64,000 nucleotides of DNA from assembly GCA_030019205.1 (NCBI GenBank), contig JASEFH010000001.1, positions 242,421 through 306,420 of the forward strand. Direction: 5' to 3'. The notes beneath the pieces were generated by a model, which saw only the letters and a list, made by a program, of their open reading frames with translations, searched no databases and had not been told where the DNA came from. Below, one piece after another: positions 9,469-18,592 of this stretch. Each line of letters begins with the position of its first letter. Within the stretch, counting starts at the first letter, position 1. The translations under genes and the position numbers were made by a program. The DNA comes from Methanomicrobiales archaeon. GTDB taxonomy: Archaea > Halobacteriota > Methanomicrobia > Methanomicrobiales > JACTUA01.

Positions 9469-11739
9469 ATGAGGGCTTTTCCGGATATCCTCTGGCTCGA
9501 GGATATAAAAAAGGAAGATATCCCCGCGGTAGGGGGCAAAGGTGCATCCCTCGGGGAGATGGCCTCCATCGATCTTCCGGTGCCGAAGGCGTTCGTGATC
9601 ACGGCGTCCGCCTTCCGGAACTTTCTGGTCGAGACAGGCATCGAAGAGCGGCTCTTTCTGGAGCTGGACAACCTCGATGTGGAGGACAGCGCCGCGCTCG
9701 AGAAGGCCTCGGAGGAGGCGAAGGATCTCATCCACAGCGTCGGGATTCCCCAGAAACTGCAGCAGGAGATCCTGAAAGCGTATAAGAAACTCGGGAAGAA
9801 CGCCGTGGTGGCGGTACGGTCGAGCGCTACGGCGGAAGATCTCCCCGGCGCCAGTTTCGCCGGCCAGCAGGAGACCTACCTGAACGTCGTCGGGGACGAG
9901 GAACTCCTGAAGGCTGTCCAGAAGTGCTGGGCCTCCCTCTACGGCGGGCGCGCCATCTACTACCGCGCCCGGCAGGGATTCGATGATCGGAGCGTAAACA
10001 TCGCCGTCGTCGTACAGGAGCTGGTGAACTCGGAGAAGTCCGGGGTGATGTTCACCTCGCATCCCATCACCGGAGAGCCCCTGACCATCATCGAGGGGTC
10101 CTGGGGTCTGGGGGAGGCGGTGGTCTCCGGGACGGTCTCACCGGACAAGTACGTCTTCGACCAGAGGACCCAGCGCGTCGTGGATCGGCTGATCGCAGAT
10201 AAAACGGTCGAAATCGTCCCGGATGGCAGGAAGGGGACGAAGATCGTGGACGTCCCCGCAGATCGCAGGAATGTGCCGGTGCTCTCAGAGGACGAGATCG
10301 CACGGCTCGCCATGTACGGCAAGATCGCCGAGGATCACTACGGAGTGCCGCAGGACGTCGAGTGGAGCATCGTCGGGGATACGATCTACATCCTCCAGTC
10401 CCGCCCGATCACGACTATCCGCGGCGAGACTGCGGTCACGGTGGGACGGGAGTCCTCATCGGGGAAGATCCTGGTCGAGGGACAGGGAGCGTCTCCGGGA
10501 ATCGGCAGCGGCAGTGTCGTCATCGTGCAGGATGCCCGGGACTCGGGAAAGGTGAAGGAGGGGGATATCCTGGTTGCCCGCATGACCAACCCGGATATGG
10601 TCCCTGCCATGCGGAAAGTGGCGGCAATCGTCACGGATGAGGGGGGGATGACCTGTCACGCGGCGATCGTCTCGCGGGAGCTGGGGACTCCGGCGGTCGT
10701 CGGCACCCGAACTGCGACGTCCGCCCTCGCTCCGGGCCAGATCGTGACGGTGGATGGAGAGAAGGGCCTGGTGTACGAGGGGCTGCTGGAGAGCGCCCGG
10801 GAGAAGCCTGCAGAGGTGCAAACCGCTGTCGCGTCCGCGCCGATCATCACGGCAACGCTCGTCAAGGTGAACGTATCTCTCCCCGAAGCGGCGAAGAGGG
10901 CTGCTGCCACCGGCGCGGATGGCGTCGGGCTCCTCCGGATCGAGCACCTCATCCTGGGTCTGAACAAAACACCGAGCTGGTATATCCGGCACAAGAAGGA
11001 GGAGGAGTTCATCGGGGAGCTTTACAAAGGTATCAAGATCGTGCTGGACGCATTCGCGGGGAAGCCTGTATGGGTCCGCACCCTGGATGCGCCGACCGAC
11101 GAGTTCCGGAACATGCTGGGCGGGGAGGACGAGCCCCATGAACACAATCCCATGCTCGGCTGGAGGGGGATCCGCCGGGATATCCGCACCAAAGACCAGT
11201 TCCGCCTCCAGGTGGAGGCGTTCAAACGCCTCTGGAAGGAGGGCTACTCCAATCTGGGGATCATGTTCCCCATGGTGAGCCATCCCGACGAGTTCGTGCG
11301 GGCACGGGAGTACATGCGTGAGTTCGGTGTCGATACGGATACGGCGACGCTCGGGATCATGGTCGAGATTCCGAGCTGCGCCATCCTGATCGAGGAGTTC
11401 ATCAAGGCCGGCATCGACTTCGCATCCTTTGGCACGAACGATCTGATCCAGTATACGCTCGCGATCGACCGCAACAACGAGAACGTGGCGGACATGTACA
11501 ACCCCAAGCATCCCGCCGTGCTGACCCTGATCCACGACGCCATCCAGACCTGCCGCAAGTACGGGGTGGAGTGCTCCATCTGCGGGCAGGCCGGCTCGGA
11601 TCCAGAGATGGCGCAGTGGCTGGTGGAGCACGGCATCACCAGCATATCCGCCAACATCGATGCCATCCCGAAGATCCGGGAGCGGGTCGCCCGAACCGAG
11701 AGGCGCATCATCCTGGACAGTGCGAGACGGAATGCATAA
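9469..11739 (+). CDS. ppsA: Phosphoenolpyruvate synthase (pyruvate, water dikinase)
   Basis: The enzyme makes PEP from pyruvate and ATP, releasing AMP and phosphate, for gluconeogenesis in an autotroph. The 756-residue product has the PEP/pyruvate-binding domain (V-G-G-K-G-A-S-L-G-E near the start, R-S-S-A-T-A-E-D-L-P), the phosphohistidine domain (G-G-M-T-C-H-A-A-I-V), and the C-terminal TIM barrel ending with the Cys motif C-S-I-C-G-Q. The frame is open from 9373; ATG 9469 is preferred because it starts at the conserved N-terminus and lies at leaderless distance from an AT-rich box (9431-9441). ATG 9451 is an alternative. It is the first gene of an overlapping operon and shares 8 bases with mfnA. 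Confidence 0.95.
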   Translation: MRAFPDILWLEDIKKEDIPAVGGKGASLGEMASIDLPVPKAFVITASAFRNFLVETGIEERLFLELDNLDVEDSAALEKASEEAKDLIHSVGIPQKLQQEILKAYKKLGKNAVVAVRSSATAEDLPGASFAGQQETYLNVVGDEELLKAVQKCWASLYGGRAIYYRARQGFDDRSVNIAVVVQELVNSEKSGVMFTSHPITGEPLTIIEGSWGLGEAVVSGTVSPDKYVFDQRTQRVVDRLIADKTVEIVPDGRKGTKIVDVPADRRNVPVLSEDEIARLAMYGKIAEDHYGVPQDVEWSIVGDTIYILQSRPITTIRGETAVTVGRESSSGKILVEGQGASPGIGSGSVVIVQDARDSGKVKEGDILVARMTNPDMVPAMRKVAAIVTDEGGMTCHAAIVSRELGTPAVVGTRTATSALAPGQIVTVDGEKGLVYEGLLESAREKPAEVQTAVASAPIITATLVKVNVSLPEAAKRAAATGADGVGLLRIEHLILGLNKTPSWYIRHKKEEEFIGELYKGIKIVLDAFAGKPVWVRTLDAPTDEFRNMLGGEDEPHEHNPMLGWRGIRRDIRTKDQFRLQVEAFKRLWKEGYSNLGIMFPMVSHPDEFVRAREYMREFGVDTDTATLGIMVEIPSCAILIEEFIKAGIDFASFGTNDLIQYTLAIDRNNENVADMYNPKHPAVLTLIHDAIQTCRKYGVECSICGQAGSDPEMAQWLVEHGITSISANIDAIPKIRERVARTERRIILDSARRNA

Positions 11740-12829
11740 GAAAGGCTGTTCGGAGGAGGAGATCCTCTCTTTTCTCGCATGCAGAAGGGGGGAGGATACT
11801 CCGCTGGAGCGGATCCTCTCATCCATGTGCACCCGCCCGCACCCGATCGCCGTGAAGGCGCACGACCTCTTCATGGGCGCCAACCTGGGCGACCCGGGTC
11901 TCTACCGGGGTAGCGCGGAGGTCGAACGGCTGCTGGTGGAGAGGCTTGGCTCTCTCCTCCACCACCCGGACGCCGGAGGCTATGCCACCTCGGGCGGGAC
12001 CGAGTCCAACATCCAGGCGCTGCGCATCGCCAGGAAGCAGAAGAACGTGCCGCGCCCCAACGTGGTCGTTCCGGAGTCGGTGCATTTCTCCTTCGAGAAG
12101 GCGTGCGACATGCTCTGCATGGAGGTGAGGACCGTGCCCCTCACCAGGAAGTTCTGCATGAATACCGACGCCGTGCTGGAGAAGATCGACGTCAACACGG
12201 TCGCCATGGTCGGAGTTGCCGGCTCCACGGAATACGGGATGGTGGATCCGATCCGCGCGCTCTCGGAGATCGCACAGGACGAGGAGATACATCTGCACGT
12301 GGACGCCGCGTTCGGCGGACTCGTGCTCCCGTTCCTGTCCCCGCCCATCCCGTTCGATTTCGCGCTCCCCGGGGTATCGAGCATCTCGGTGGATCCCCAC
12401 AAGATGGGGATGAGCACCATACCCGCCGGATGCCTGCTGGTGCGGGACGCGTCCATGCTCGAGACGCTCAACATCCGCACCCCCTACCTCTCGGTGAAGC
12501 AGGAGTATACCCTCACCGGAACCCGTCCCGGAGGGGCGGTTGCCGGAGCGCTCGCCGTACTGGACCACCTGGGCGTGGAAGGGATGCAGGCGATCGTCGA
12601 AGGCTGCATGAAGAACACCCGCCGCCTCATCGAGGGGATGGAGACGTTCGGACTTCCCGCCGTGGTGAAGCCGGATGTGAACGTGGCGACGTTCGTCTGC
12701 AACCGCGTCCCAGAGGACTGGAAGGTCTCCTGGACCCGGCGGGGGCATCTGCGGATCGTCTGCATGCCCCACGTCCACAGGGGCATCGTCGAGGCGTTCC
12801 TGAAAGATATCGGAGAGATGTATGCTTGA
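11732..12829 (+). CDS. mfnA: L-tyrosine decarboxylase (MfnA)
   Basis: This PLP enzyme decarboxylates tyrosine to tyramine for methanofuran, the first C1 carrier of methanogenesis from CO2; some archaeal homologues decarboxylate aspartate for coenzyme A. The product is 365 residues. The PLP lysine is K224 in S-V-D-P-H-K-M-G, and the cofactor-contacting D-A-A-F-G-G lies about 30 residues before it. A G-G-T-E-S-N motif is at 88-93. The ATG at 11732 overlaps the ppsA stop, and the gene overlaps hpt by 8 bases, so the genes are probably translationally coupled. Substrate choice cannot be read from the sequence alone. Confidence 0.93.
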   Translation: MHKKGCSEEEILSFLACRRGEDTPLERILSSMCTRPHPIAVKAHDLFMGANLGDPGLYRGSAEVERLLVERLGSLLHHPDAGGYATSGGTESNIQALRIARKQKNVPRPNVVVPESVHFSFEKACDMLCMEVRTVPLTRKFCMNTDAVLEKIDVNTVAMVGVAGSTEYGMVDPIRALSEIAQDEEIHLHVDAAFGGLVLPFLSPPIPFDFALPGVSSISVDPHKMGMSTIPAGCLLVRDASMLETLNIRTPYLSVKQEYTLTGTRPGGAVAGALAVLDHLGVEGMQAIVEGCMKNTRRLIEGMETFGLPAVVKPDVNVATFVCNRVPEDWKVSWTRRGHLRIVCMPHVHRGIVEAFLKDIGEMYA

Positions 12830-13373
12830 GAGGCTAATAGAATCCCTCGAACAGTGTCCGATGGTCCTGCGGGGAGACTACAACTACTTCATCCATCCTA
12901 TCACGGATGGCGTCCCCTGCGTGGATGCCGCCCTCCTCCGCGATGTCGCCTGCGGCATGATCCGAGCGCTCGATCTGGAGGGGGTGAACCTGATCGTCGT
13001 TGCCGAGGCGATGGGAATTCATCTGGGAACCGCGCTTTCGATGATGACGGATATTCCCTTCACCATCGTTCGCAAACGAAAGTACGAGCTGCCGGGCGAG
13101 ATCGCCGTTCACCAGACCACGGGATATTCGAAGGGGGAACTCTACCTGAACGGGGTCGGCGCGGGGGATCGCGTGGTGATCGTGGACGACGTGATCAGCA
13201 CAGGGGGGACGCTCCGCGCACTGGTGCAGGCGGTGGAGAGATCCGGTGCCGAGCTCCAGGACATCTGCGTGGTGTTCCAGCGGGGTGCACCCGATATCGG
13301 GAGGCCCTACAAATCTCTTCTGACGATCGAGGTCCTGAAGGATCGGGTGCGTGTGCTTGATCGATACTTCTGA
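12822..13373 (+). CDS. hpt: Archaeal hypoxanthine/guanine phosphoribosyltransferase
   Basis: A purine salvage enzyme that joins hypoxanthine or guanine to PRPP. The 183-residue product fits the archaeal HPRT subfamily. It opens with a conserved block Y-N-Y-F-I-H-P-I-T-D-G (20-30) and has the PRPP-binding motif V-V-I-V-D-D-V-I-S-T-G-G-T at 118-130. It overlaps mfnA at its 5' end and dph2 at its 3' end. The family is related to adenine phosphoribosyltransferases, so base specificity is inferred from the subfamily. Confidence 0.88.
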   Translation: MLERLIESLEQCPMVLRGDYNYFIHPITDGVPCVDAALLRDVACGMIRALDLEGVNLIVVAEAMGIHLGTALSMMTDIPFTIVRKRKYELPGEIAVHQTTGYSKGELYLNGVGAGDRVVIVDDVISTGGTLRALVQAVERSGAELQDICVVFQRGAPDIGRPYKSLLTIEVLKDRVRVLDRYF

Positions 13374-14301
13374 TCTCGTCTCGCGTCTGAAGGCACGGAA
13401 GGCCCGGAGAGTGGCGCTGCAGTTCCCGGCCGGCCTGAAACGGAAGGCATTCCCGATCGCCCGGGCCCTGAAGCTGGCGGGCTTCGAGGTGATCGTGAGC
13501 GGTGATCCCTGTTACGGGGCCTGCGATCTGGCCGAAGGCGCGGCAGGGCTGGCAGATGTCCTGGTCCACTTCGGCCACGCGCCCCTCGGGAAAGGCGAAG
13601 AAGGCGTGATCTACGAGGTCTACCCCTGCGATTTCGACGTGGCGGTGCTCGAGTCCGCGATACCCCTGCTCTCCCAGGAAAGGGTGGGTCTGGTGACAAC
13701 AGTCCAGCATATCCATCTTCTGGAGGCGATGGCAGCGGTCCTCGCGCGGGGCGGGATCGAGGCCGTGGTCGCCCCGGGGGGGGACCGCACACCGATGCCG
13801 GGGCAGGTGCTGGGATGTTCGTTCGAGGCAGCGCGGGCGACGGGCGCGACCGAGATTCTCTTCGTCGGAACCGGTCTCTTTCACCCGACGGGTATCCAGC
13901 TGGCCACGGGGGCGCGGGTGGTCGCCCTGGATCCCTACAGCGGCGAGGCCCGGATCGTGGATGCTTCCGGGCTCCTGCGGAAGCGGTTCGCCGTCCTGGA
14001 GAAGGCGAAGTCGGCGGAGAGCTTCGGCGTGATCCTCTCCACGAAGAGCGGACAGCAGCGGACCGAACTGGCCCGGCATCTCGCGGATCTATCGGATAAG
14101 GCGGTGATCGTGGCCATGGGGGAGGTCACGCCGGACGAACTGCTCAACCTCGGGTTCGACGCCTACGTGAACACCGCCTGCCCCCGCATCGCCTACGACG
14201 ACCAGATCCGCTGGGGGGTGCCGGTCCTGAGCCCGCAGGAGTTCGAGATCCTCTGCGGAGTCCGATCGTTCGACGAGTACGAGATAGACGCGTTCTGCTG
14301 A
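13351..14301 (+). CDS. dph2: 2-(3-amino-3-carboxypropyl)histidine synthase (Dph2)
   Basis: A radical-SAM-like [4Fe-4S] enzyme that transfers the 3-amino-3-carboxypropyl group of SAM to a histidine of elongation factor 2, the first step of diphthamide synthesis. The 316-residue product carries the three separated cysteines expected to hold the cluster: C54 (G-D-P-C-Y-G-A-C-D), C156 (V-L-G-C-S-F) and C277 (N-T-A-C-P-R). Translation probably starts at GTG 13351, inside the last 23 bases of hpt, so it is the coupled last gene of the ppsA-mfnA-hpt-dph2 operon. Archaeal Dph2 works as a homodimer. Confidence 0.93.
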   Translation: MCLIDTSDLVSRLKARKARRVALQFPAGLKRKAFPIARALKLAGFEVIVSGDPCYGACDLAEGAAGLADVLVHFGHAPLGKGEEGVIYEVYPCDFDVAVLESAIPLLSQERVGLVTTVQHIHLLEAMAAVLARGGIEAVVAPGGDRTPMPGQVLGCSFEAARATGATEILFVGTGLFHPTGIQLATGARVVALDPYSGEARIVDASGLLRKRFAVLEKAKSAESFGVILSTKSGQQRTELARHLADLSDKAVIVAMGEVTPDELLNLGFDAYVNTACPRIAYDDQIRWGVPVLSPQEFEILCGVRSFDEYEIDAFC

Positions 14302-14387
14302 TGCAAGCCGGAAAGACGGCTGTGCTGCGGGAATATTGTCTCTTCCCGCTGGCGTGCGATACTGCTGGAACCGGGAGAGGGAGGGGT

Positions 14388-14705
14388 TCAGGAGAAGCGC
14401 TCCGCATCCTTCTCCAGGGCTTCCCGAACGTCCGCACCCCCGAGCAGGGGATGAAAGACGATCTTGAAGGCTGTCTTCCATTTCCCGACCCGCAGGTAGT
14501 TTTTAACCGTACCGAAGAGGCAGATCAGGGCGAAGAAGAGCAAAGCCCCGCCGATCAGGAGCAGGTTGATGTCGAGGCGATAGGCGGTCCCCGTCAGGTA
14601 GGTGATCGCGAAGGCCGGAAGGAACGCCGCGACGGCGATCGGATCGAAGCCGGGAACATGCCGGAGGAGATCCCTGTACATGTCCGTATATATGATGGCC
14701 ATCAT
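14388..14705 (-). CDS. Small membrane protein of unknown function
   Basis: The product is 105 residues with two hydrophobic segments (about residues 22-43 and 46-66) and a basic C-terminal part (K-N-Y-L-R-V-G-K-W-K) that should face the cytoplasm. No family is recognised. It faces dph2 end to end. AT-rich sequence before the start (14709-14728, containing AAATATTTTGATAATG on the - strand) is a plausible promoter, which supports a real gene. ATG codons at 14705 and 14702 are both possible starts. Confidence 0.7.
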   Translation of the reverse strand: MMAIIYTDMYRDLLRHVPGFDPIAVAAFLPAFAITYLTGTAYRLDINLLLIGGALLFFALICLFGTVKNYLRVGKWKTAFKIVFHPLLGGADVREALEKDAERFS

Positions 14706-15567
14706 TATAACATTATCAAAATATTTCTACTCCAATACAATTGCAAACAGGCCGATTTCATCGCGCTGAATCACCGGAGAGTTCGCCGGACGCATGGGTT
14801 GCGGGATCCGCCCGGTACTCTCTCTCACGGACGCGCCCCCTCGTTCAACGGACGGAGGAGGGTGGATCCCTGTCGCATACCCGCATTTTCGGAGATTCCT
14901 CGGCCCGCGGCCCGGCGGCGCCCGCGCGTGCACTCTGCGGAACGCGCCGGGGTGGCGTGGTGCGGACAGGTGTTCCGATCGGGAAGCGGGGGATGCCGCG
15001 CAGGCCGCGGATGCGCCACCCCTGACGCCGTTCTGCGACGCGAAACGGGAAGAATGCGATGCAGATCCCGCGATCGGAATGGATCCGGCGGCATCGGGGG
15101 GTTCGAATCGTGCTGCTGTTCCGGGCCGGCTTTCCCCCTCGATCGCGGCGGCCCGGGCTCTGCAGGCGGCGGGCCGAGAGTCCCCCCGATCGCACCCGGG
15201 GGTGCACACCCTTCCGCTCCTGTTCGCAAGGGGGCGGGCTGCAGGAGGAGGGAACCGCCGCCTTTCAGGATGAGGCGCTCCGCAACCGTTCGCTGTGTCG
15301 CGGAACGCAGGGGTGAGAGTCCCCTGCCCTCCCCCGGACAACCTGGTGCGGGGTGGGATCGGCAGTGAGTGGCGCAGTTATCGTATGGATGCCCGGAGGG
15401 GGCCGATTCTCTCCAGGGGGTGGGGCGCCGTGGTCGCCTGCAGGGTGGTGGCAGACGCGATTCGGATGCCCCAGCCTTTCGAGGGCGTGATGGAACGTTA
15501 ATGGGCTCGCGGGGCGAACCTGTACTGGCCTGCCGGTGCCGCCCGGCCTTCGGCGGATGCGCCCATC
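14706..15567. other. GC-rich gene-free spacer
   Basis: About 0.86 kb. It holds the presumed promoter of the small membrane protein at its left end and otherwise several mutually overlapping open frames on both strands without motifs, start signals or gene-like composition. No tRNA, strong hairpin or repeat was recognised. Confidence 0.5.
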
Positions 15568-16188
15568 ATGAAGCTGAAGCACCTGGAGATGATCCTCGAG
15601 ACGATCGAGCCCATCGCCGATCCCCGCACGGAGCTGGAGCAGTACGGAACACCGCCGCCCCTTGCCGCTCGCCTCCTCTATCACGCCCGGATCAACGGCG
15701 ACATCGAAGGAAAGCGCGTCCTCGACCTGGGATGCGGCACGGGCATCCTCGCCTGCGGTGCAGCCCTGCTCTCCGCGAACGCGGTGGTGGGCGTGGACAT
15801 CGACCCGCGGGCGATCGAGGCTGCCCGAAGGAATGCCGGGCGCCTGGGGGTGGAGGTGGAGTTCCATGTGTCCGACGTCGCAGCGCTGGACCGGGCTCGT
15901 TGCGGCAGATTCGACACGGTGGTGATGAACCCGCCGTTCGGGGCGCAGAGGCGGCACGCGGATCGGCCCTTCATCGACCGGGCGCTCGCCCTCGGGAAGG
16001 CGGTGTACGGCATCTTCAATGCGGGTTCACGGCGGTTCATCGCCGACTACGTGCGGGGGAGGGCGGAGATCGCGGAGATCATCGGGTCTTCCCTGCCCAT
16101 GAAACGCACATTTCTCCATCACCGCCGAGAGCGGATCGAGATCCCCGTCGAGATCATCGTTATGAGGCGAATCGACGATGAACCGTGA
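15568..16188 (+). CDS. METTL5-like N6-adenine RNA methyltransferase
   Basis: A SAM-dependent methyltransferase of the METTL5 group, which methylates an adenine of small-subunit rRNA in eukaryotes; the archaeal target is not established here. The 206-residue protein has motif I L-D-L-G-C-G-T-G (52-59), an acidic motif II (V-D-I-D-P, 76-80) and the catalytic N-P-P-F (121-124), followed by the family-like P-F-I-D-R-A-L. The length fits. It overlaps the downstream MFS gene by 11 bases, so the two are co-transcribed. No clear ribosome-binding site precedes the ATG. Confidence 0.85.
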   Translation: MKLKHLEMILETIEPIADPRTELEQYGTPPPLAARLLYHARINGDIEGKRVLDLGCGTGILACGAALLSANAVVGVDIDPRAIEAARRNAGRLGVEVEFHVSDVAALDRARCGRFDTVVMNPPFGAQRRHADRPFIDRALALGKAVYGIFNAGSRRFIADYVRGRAEIAEIIGSSLPMKRTFLHHRRERIEIPVEIIVMRRIDDEP

Positions 16189-17347
16189 TATGCGGGGCGT
16201 GATGGGATTGTCCGCGGCACACCTCGTCATCGATCTCTACTCCCCCGTGCTGCCGGCGGTGCTCCCGCTGCTCATCGCGGATCAGGGATACTCCTTCCTC
16301 ATGGGCGGGCTCCTCGTGACGGCCTACAACCTCACGTCCTCGATGGCGCAGCCGCCCATCGGCTGGCTCTTCGATCGCCGCGGAAAGGGCATCCATATCG
16401 GCTACAGCCTGATCCTCTCCGCCACATTCATATCCCTGATCGGCATCGCCCCGGAGTTCTCCGTCCTAGCCCTCTTTGCCATGCTCGCGGCGCTCGGCCA
16501 TGCGACATTTCACCCCTCGGCGCTTGCCAGCGTGGGCACCGTGGCAAGCGACGTGAACCGCGGGCGCCTGATGTCCTACTTCGTCGTGGGCGGAAACCTC
16601 GGCTACGCCATCGGCCCCCTTCTTGCCGGCGTGGTCGTTGCGGCGATGGGACTGCAGGGGCTCCTCGCCCTGCTCGTGCCCGGTTATGCGATGGCGATCC
16701 TGCTCCACTACATCCTGCCCGCCCCGCTCTCCGATCGGCCCGCTCCATTGCACCCGATCCCCGATGCGCCGACTGCACCGATCCGCCCCGTCCCGATCGT
16801 CACGCTCCTCTTCGCGGCAGGTCTCCGTGCCTGGGCGATCTTCGGTGCGGTCGCCTACCTCCCGACGTACCTCGTCCTGCAGGGGTTTGATCTCGTCGCA
16901 GCGAATACCCTGGTCACCCTGATGCTCGTCGCCGGCGTTGGGGGGCAGATCCTGGGAGGCACCCTCTCGGATCGCTACGGACGAAAGGAGTTCTCCGTTC
17001 TCGGGCTCGCACTGGCAATACCCGCGTTCCTGCTCTTCATCGCCACGGATGGCATTGTGTCCGTCGTCTTCATGCTGACATTCGGATTTCTCCTCTGGTC
17101 CACGTTCGCCGTGACCGTCGCGATGGGACAGGAGCTCCTGCCGGGGAACATCGGGCTCGCCTCGGGCCTCACGCTGGGGCTTGCCGTTGGCGGAGGCGGG
17201 ATCGGGGTTGCCGTCACCGGCTCCCTCGCCGATCTGGTCGCACTGGATACCGCGCTTGCCCTGCTGGCAGTCCCGATCGCCGCATCTCTCCTCCTCTTCA
17301 TCGTCCTCCCCTATCCCTGGAAGTCCCTGAAGAAGCCCGGTGCATGA
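16178..17347 (+). CDS. MFS transporter, fosmidomycin-resistance-like
   Basis: An integral membrane exporter of the major facilitator superfamily. It has 389 residues and about twelve hydrophobic segments, with the MFS loop signature (G-W-L-F-D-R-R-G-K-G) between segments 2 and 3 and a second copy (G-T-L-S-D-R-Y-G-R-K) in the C-terminal half. The opening (L-S-A-A-H-L-V-I-D-L-Y) resembles Fsr-type exporters. The start overlaps the end of the methyltransferase gene. Substrate unknown; the Fsr label is only a similarity group. Confidence 0.85.
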   Translation: MNRDMRGVMGLSAAHLVIDLYSPVLPAVLPLLIADQGYSFLMGGLLVTAYNLTSSMAQPPIGWLFDRRGKGIHIGYSLILSATFISLIGIAPEFSVLALFAMLAALGHATFHPSALASVGTVASDVNRGRLMSYFVVGGNLGYAIGPLLAGVVVAAMGLQGLLALLVPGYAMAILLHYILPAPLSDRPAPLHPIPDAPTAPIRPVPIVTLLFAAGLRAWAIFGAVAYLPTYLVLQGFDLVAANTLVTLMLVAGVGGQILGGTLSDRYGRKEFSVLGLALAIPAFLLFIATDGIVSVVFMLTFGFLLWSTFAVTVAMGQELLPGNIGLASGLTLGLAVGGGGIGVAVTGSLADLVALDTALALLAVPIAASLLLFIVLPYPWKSLKKPGA

Positions 17348-17500
17348 CTCGATTGTACCAATTCACAAGATGCATGCCCAGCCGGAGCGTGGAAAGATTT
17401 TTTTATCATGTCAGCCCAAAGAGACCTCATCCGATGCCCGCCGGGGAGAGGAGGAGGAATTCCGGCACTCCCGTCGGGTGCAGTGGACGGGAGCCGCAGC

Positions 17501-18592
17501 ATGAGCCGCGTGGAGATCGCAGGCAGGGTTGACACTGCAGCGGGATGGAAGCAACTCCGGGTTCTCCTGATCGAGGACGATCCCAGCTACGCCCGGTACA
17601 TCCGGGAGATCCTCGGAGAAATGCCGGGTGCGCCCTTTCGAATGCAGCATGCCCACCGGCTCTCGGAGGGGATCGCGATTCTGAAGGAGGGTGCGGTGGA
17701 TGTCGTGCTCCTCGATCTCATGCTCCCCGACAGCATGCGCCTGGATACGGTGCGGGCGGTCGTCGAGCAGTTCCCGCAGGTTCCCATCGTCGTCCTGACC
17801 ACGCTCCACGATGAGCAGACCGGCCTCGAGGCCGTCCAGGCAGGCGCCCAGGACTACCTCTTCAAGGGCGAGGCGGAGAGTCCGCTCCTGTCGAGGGCAA
17901 TGCGGTATGCGGTGGAGCGCAAGCAGGTGGAGCAGGCGCTCAAGCAGGTTAACCGCAACCTCAGCCTGATGAACAGCATCACGCGCCACGATATCCTGAA
18001 CCAGCTGACCATCATCCTGGGATACCTCCCGGTGGCGCAGGATCTGGCGACGGATCCCGAGCAGCGGGAGTACCTGAACCGCATCGCAAAGGCGGCTGCC
18101 GCGATTCACCGCCAGATCGAGTTCAGCCGGGAGTACCAGAACATCGGAGTGCAGTCGCCGCAGTGGCAGCGCATCCGCCCCTCGGTATACAGCGCCCTGA
18201 ACGATCTCGATATCGGGGATACCGCACTCTCCATCGATCTGCCGGAGATCGAGGTGTTCGCAGATCCCATGCTCGAGAAGGTCTTCTACAATCTGATCGA
18301 CAACTCCCTGAGGCACGGCGGCCGTGTTACGGCCATACGCATGCACGCCCGGGAATCCGAAGACGGCATGCGGATTGTGTACGAGGATGACGGGATCGGC
18401 GTGCCGGCAGGAGAGAAGGAGAAGATCTTCCGGCGGAGTAAGGGGGGAGATCACGGGTTCGGGCTCTTCCTCATCCGCAACATCCTCGCGATAACGAACA
18501 TCCAGATACGGGAGTGCGGAGAACCGGGAGAGGGGGCGCGTTTCGAGATGCATATTCCCCCCGGCTCGTACCGCCCGGCGGGACGTCGATAG
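17501..18592 (+). CDS. Response-regulator/histidine-kinase hybrid (REC-HisKA-HATPase)
   Basis: A cytoplasmic signalling protein of 363 residues with no membrane segment or PAS domain. A receiver domain (about 19-140; phosphoacceptor D72 in L-L-D-L-M-L-P-D) is followed by a dimerisation/phosphotransfer helix with H163 (T-R-H-D-I-L-N-Q) and an ATPase domain with N-box N-L-I-D-N-S-L-R-H-G (264-273), G1 D-D-G-I-G (296-300) and a later G-F-G-L-F-L. With an N-terminal receiver it probably takes phosphate from another kinase and controls its own ATPase part. The frame is open from ATG 17408, but a T-rich promoter-like run (17394-17406) abuts that codon, so GTG 17483 or ATG 17501 is more likely. No partner is adjacent. 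Confidence 0.87.
   Translation: MSRVEIAGRVDTAAGWKQLRVLLIEDDPSYARYIREILGEMPGAPFRMQHAHRLSEGIAILKEGAVDVVLLDLMLPDSMRLDTVRAVVEQFPQVPIVVLTTLHDEQTGLEAVQAGAQDYLFKGEAESPLLSRAMRYAVERKQVEQALKQVNRNLSLMNSITRHDILNQLTIILGYLPVAQDLATDPEQREYLNRIAKAAAAIHRQIEFSREYQNIGVQSPQWQRIRPSVYSALNDLDIGDTALSIDLPEIEVFADPMLEKVFYNLIDNSLRHGGRVTAIRMHARESEDGMRIVYEDDGIGVPAGEKEKIFRRSKGGDHGFGLFLIRNILAITNIQIRECGEPGEGARFEMHIPPGSYRPAGRR

Noticed and set aside
15100..15118. GGGGTTCGAATC, which looks like a tRNA T-arm
   Set aside because: The bases after it do not complete a stem and no acceptor or anticodon arm can be built around it.
14727..15341. 204-codon frame on the - strand in a GC-rich spacer
   Set aside because: Arg/Pro/Ala-dominated low-information translation with equally long rivals in other frames.
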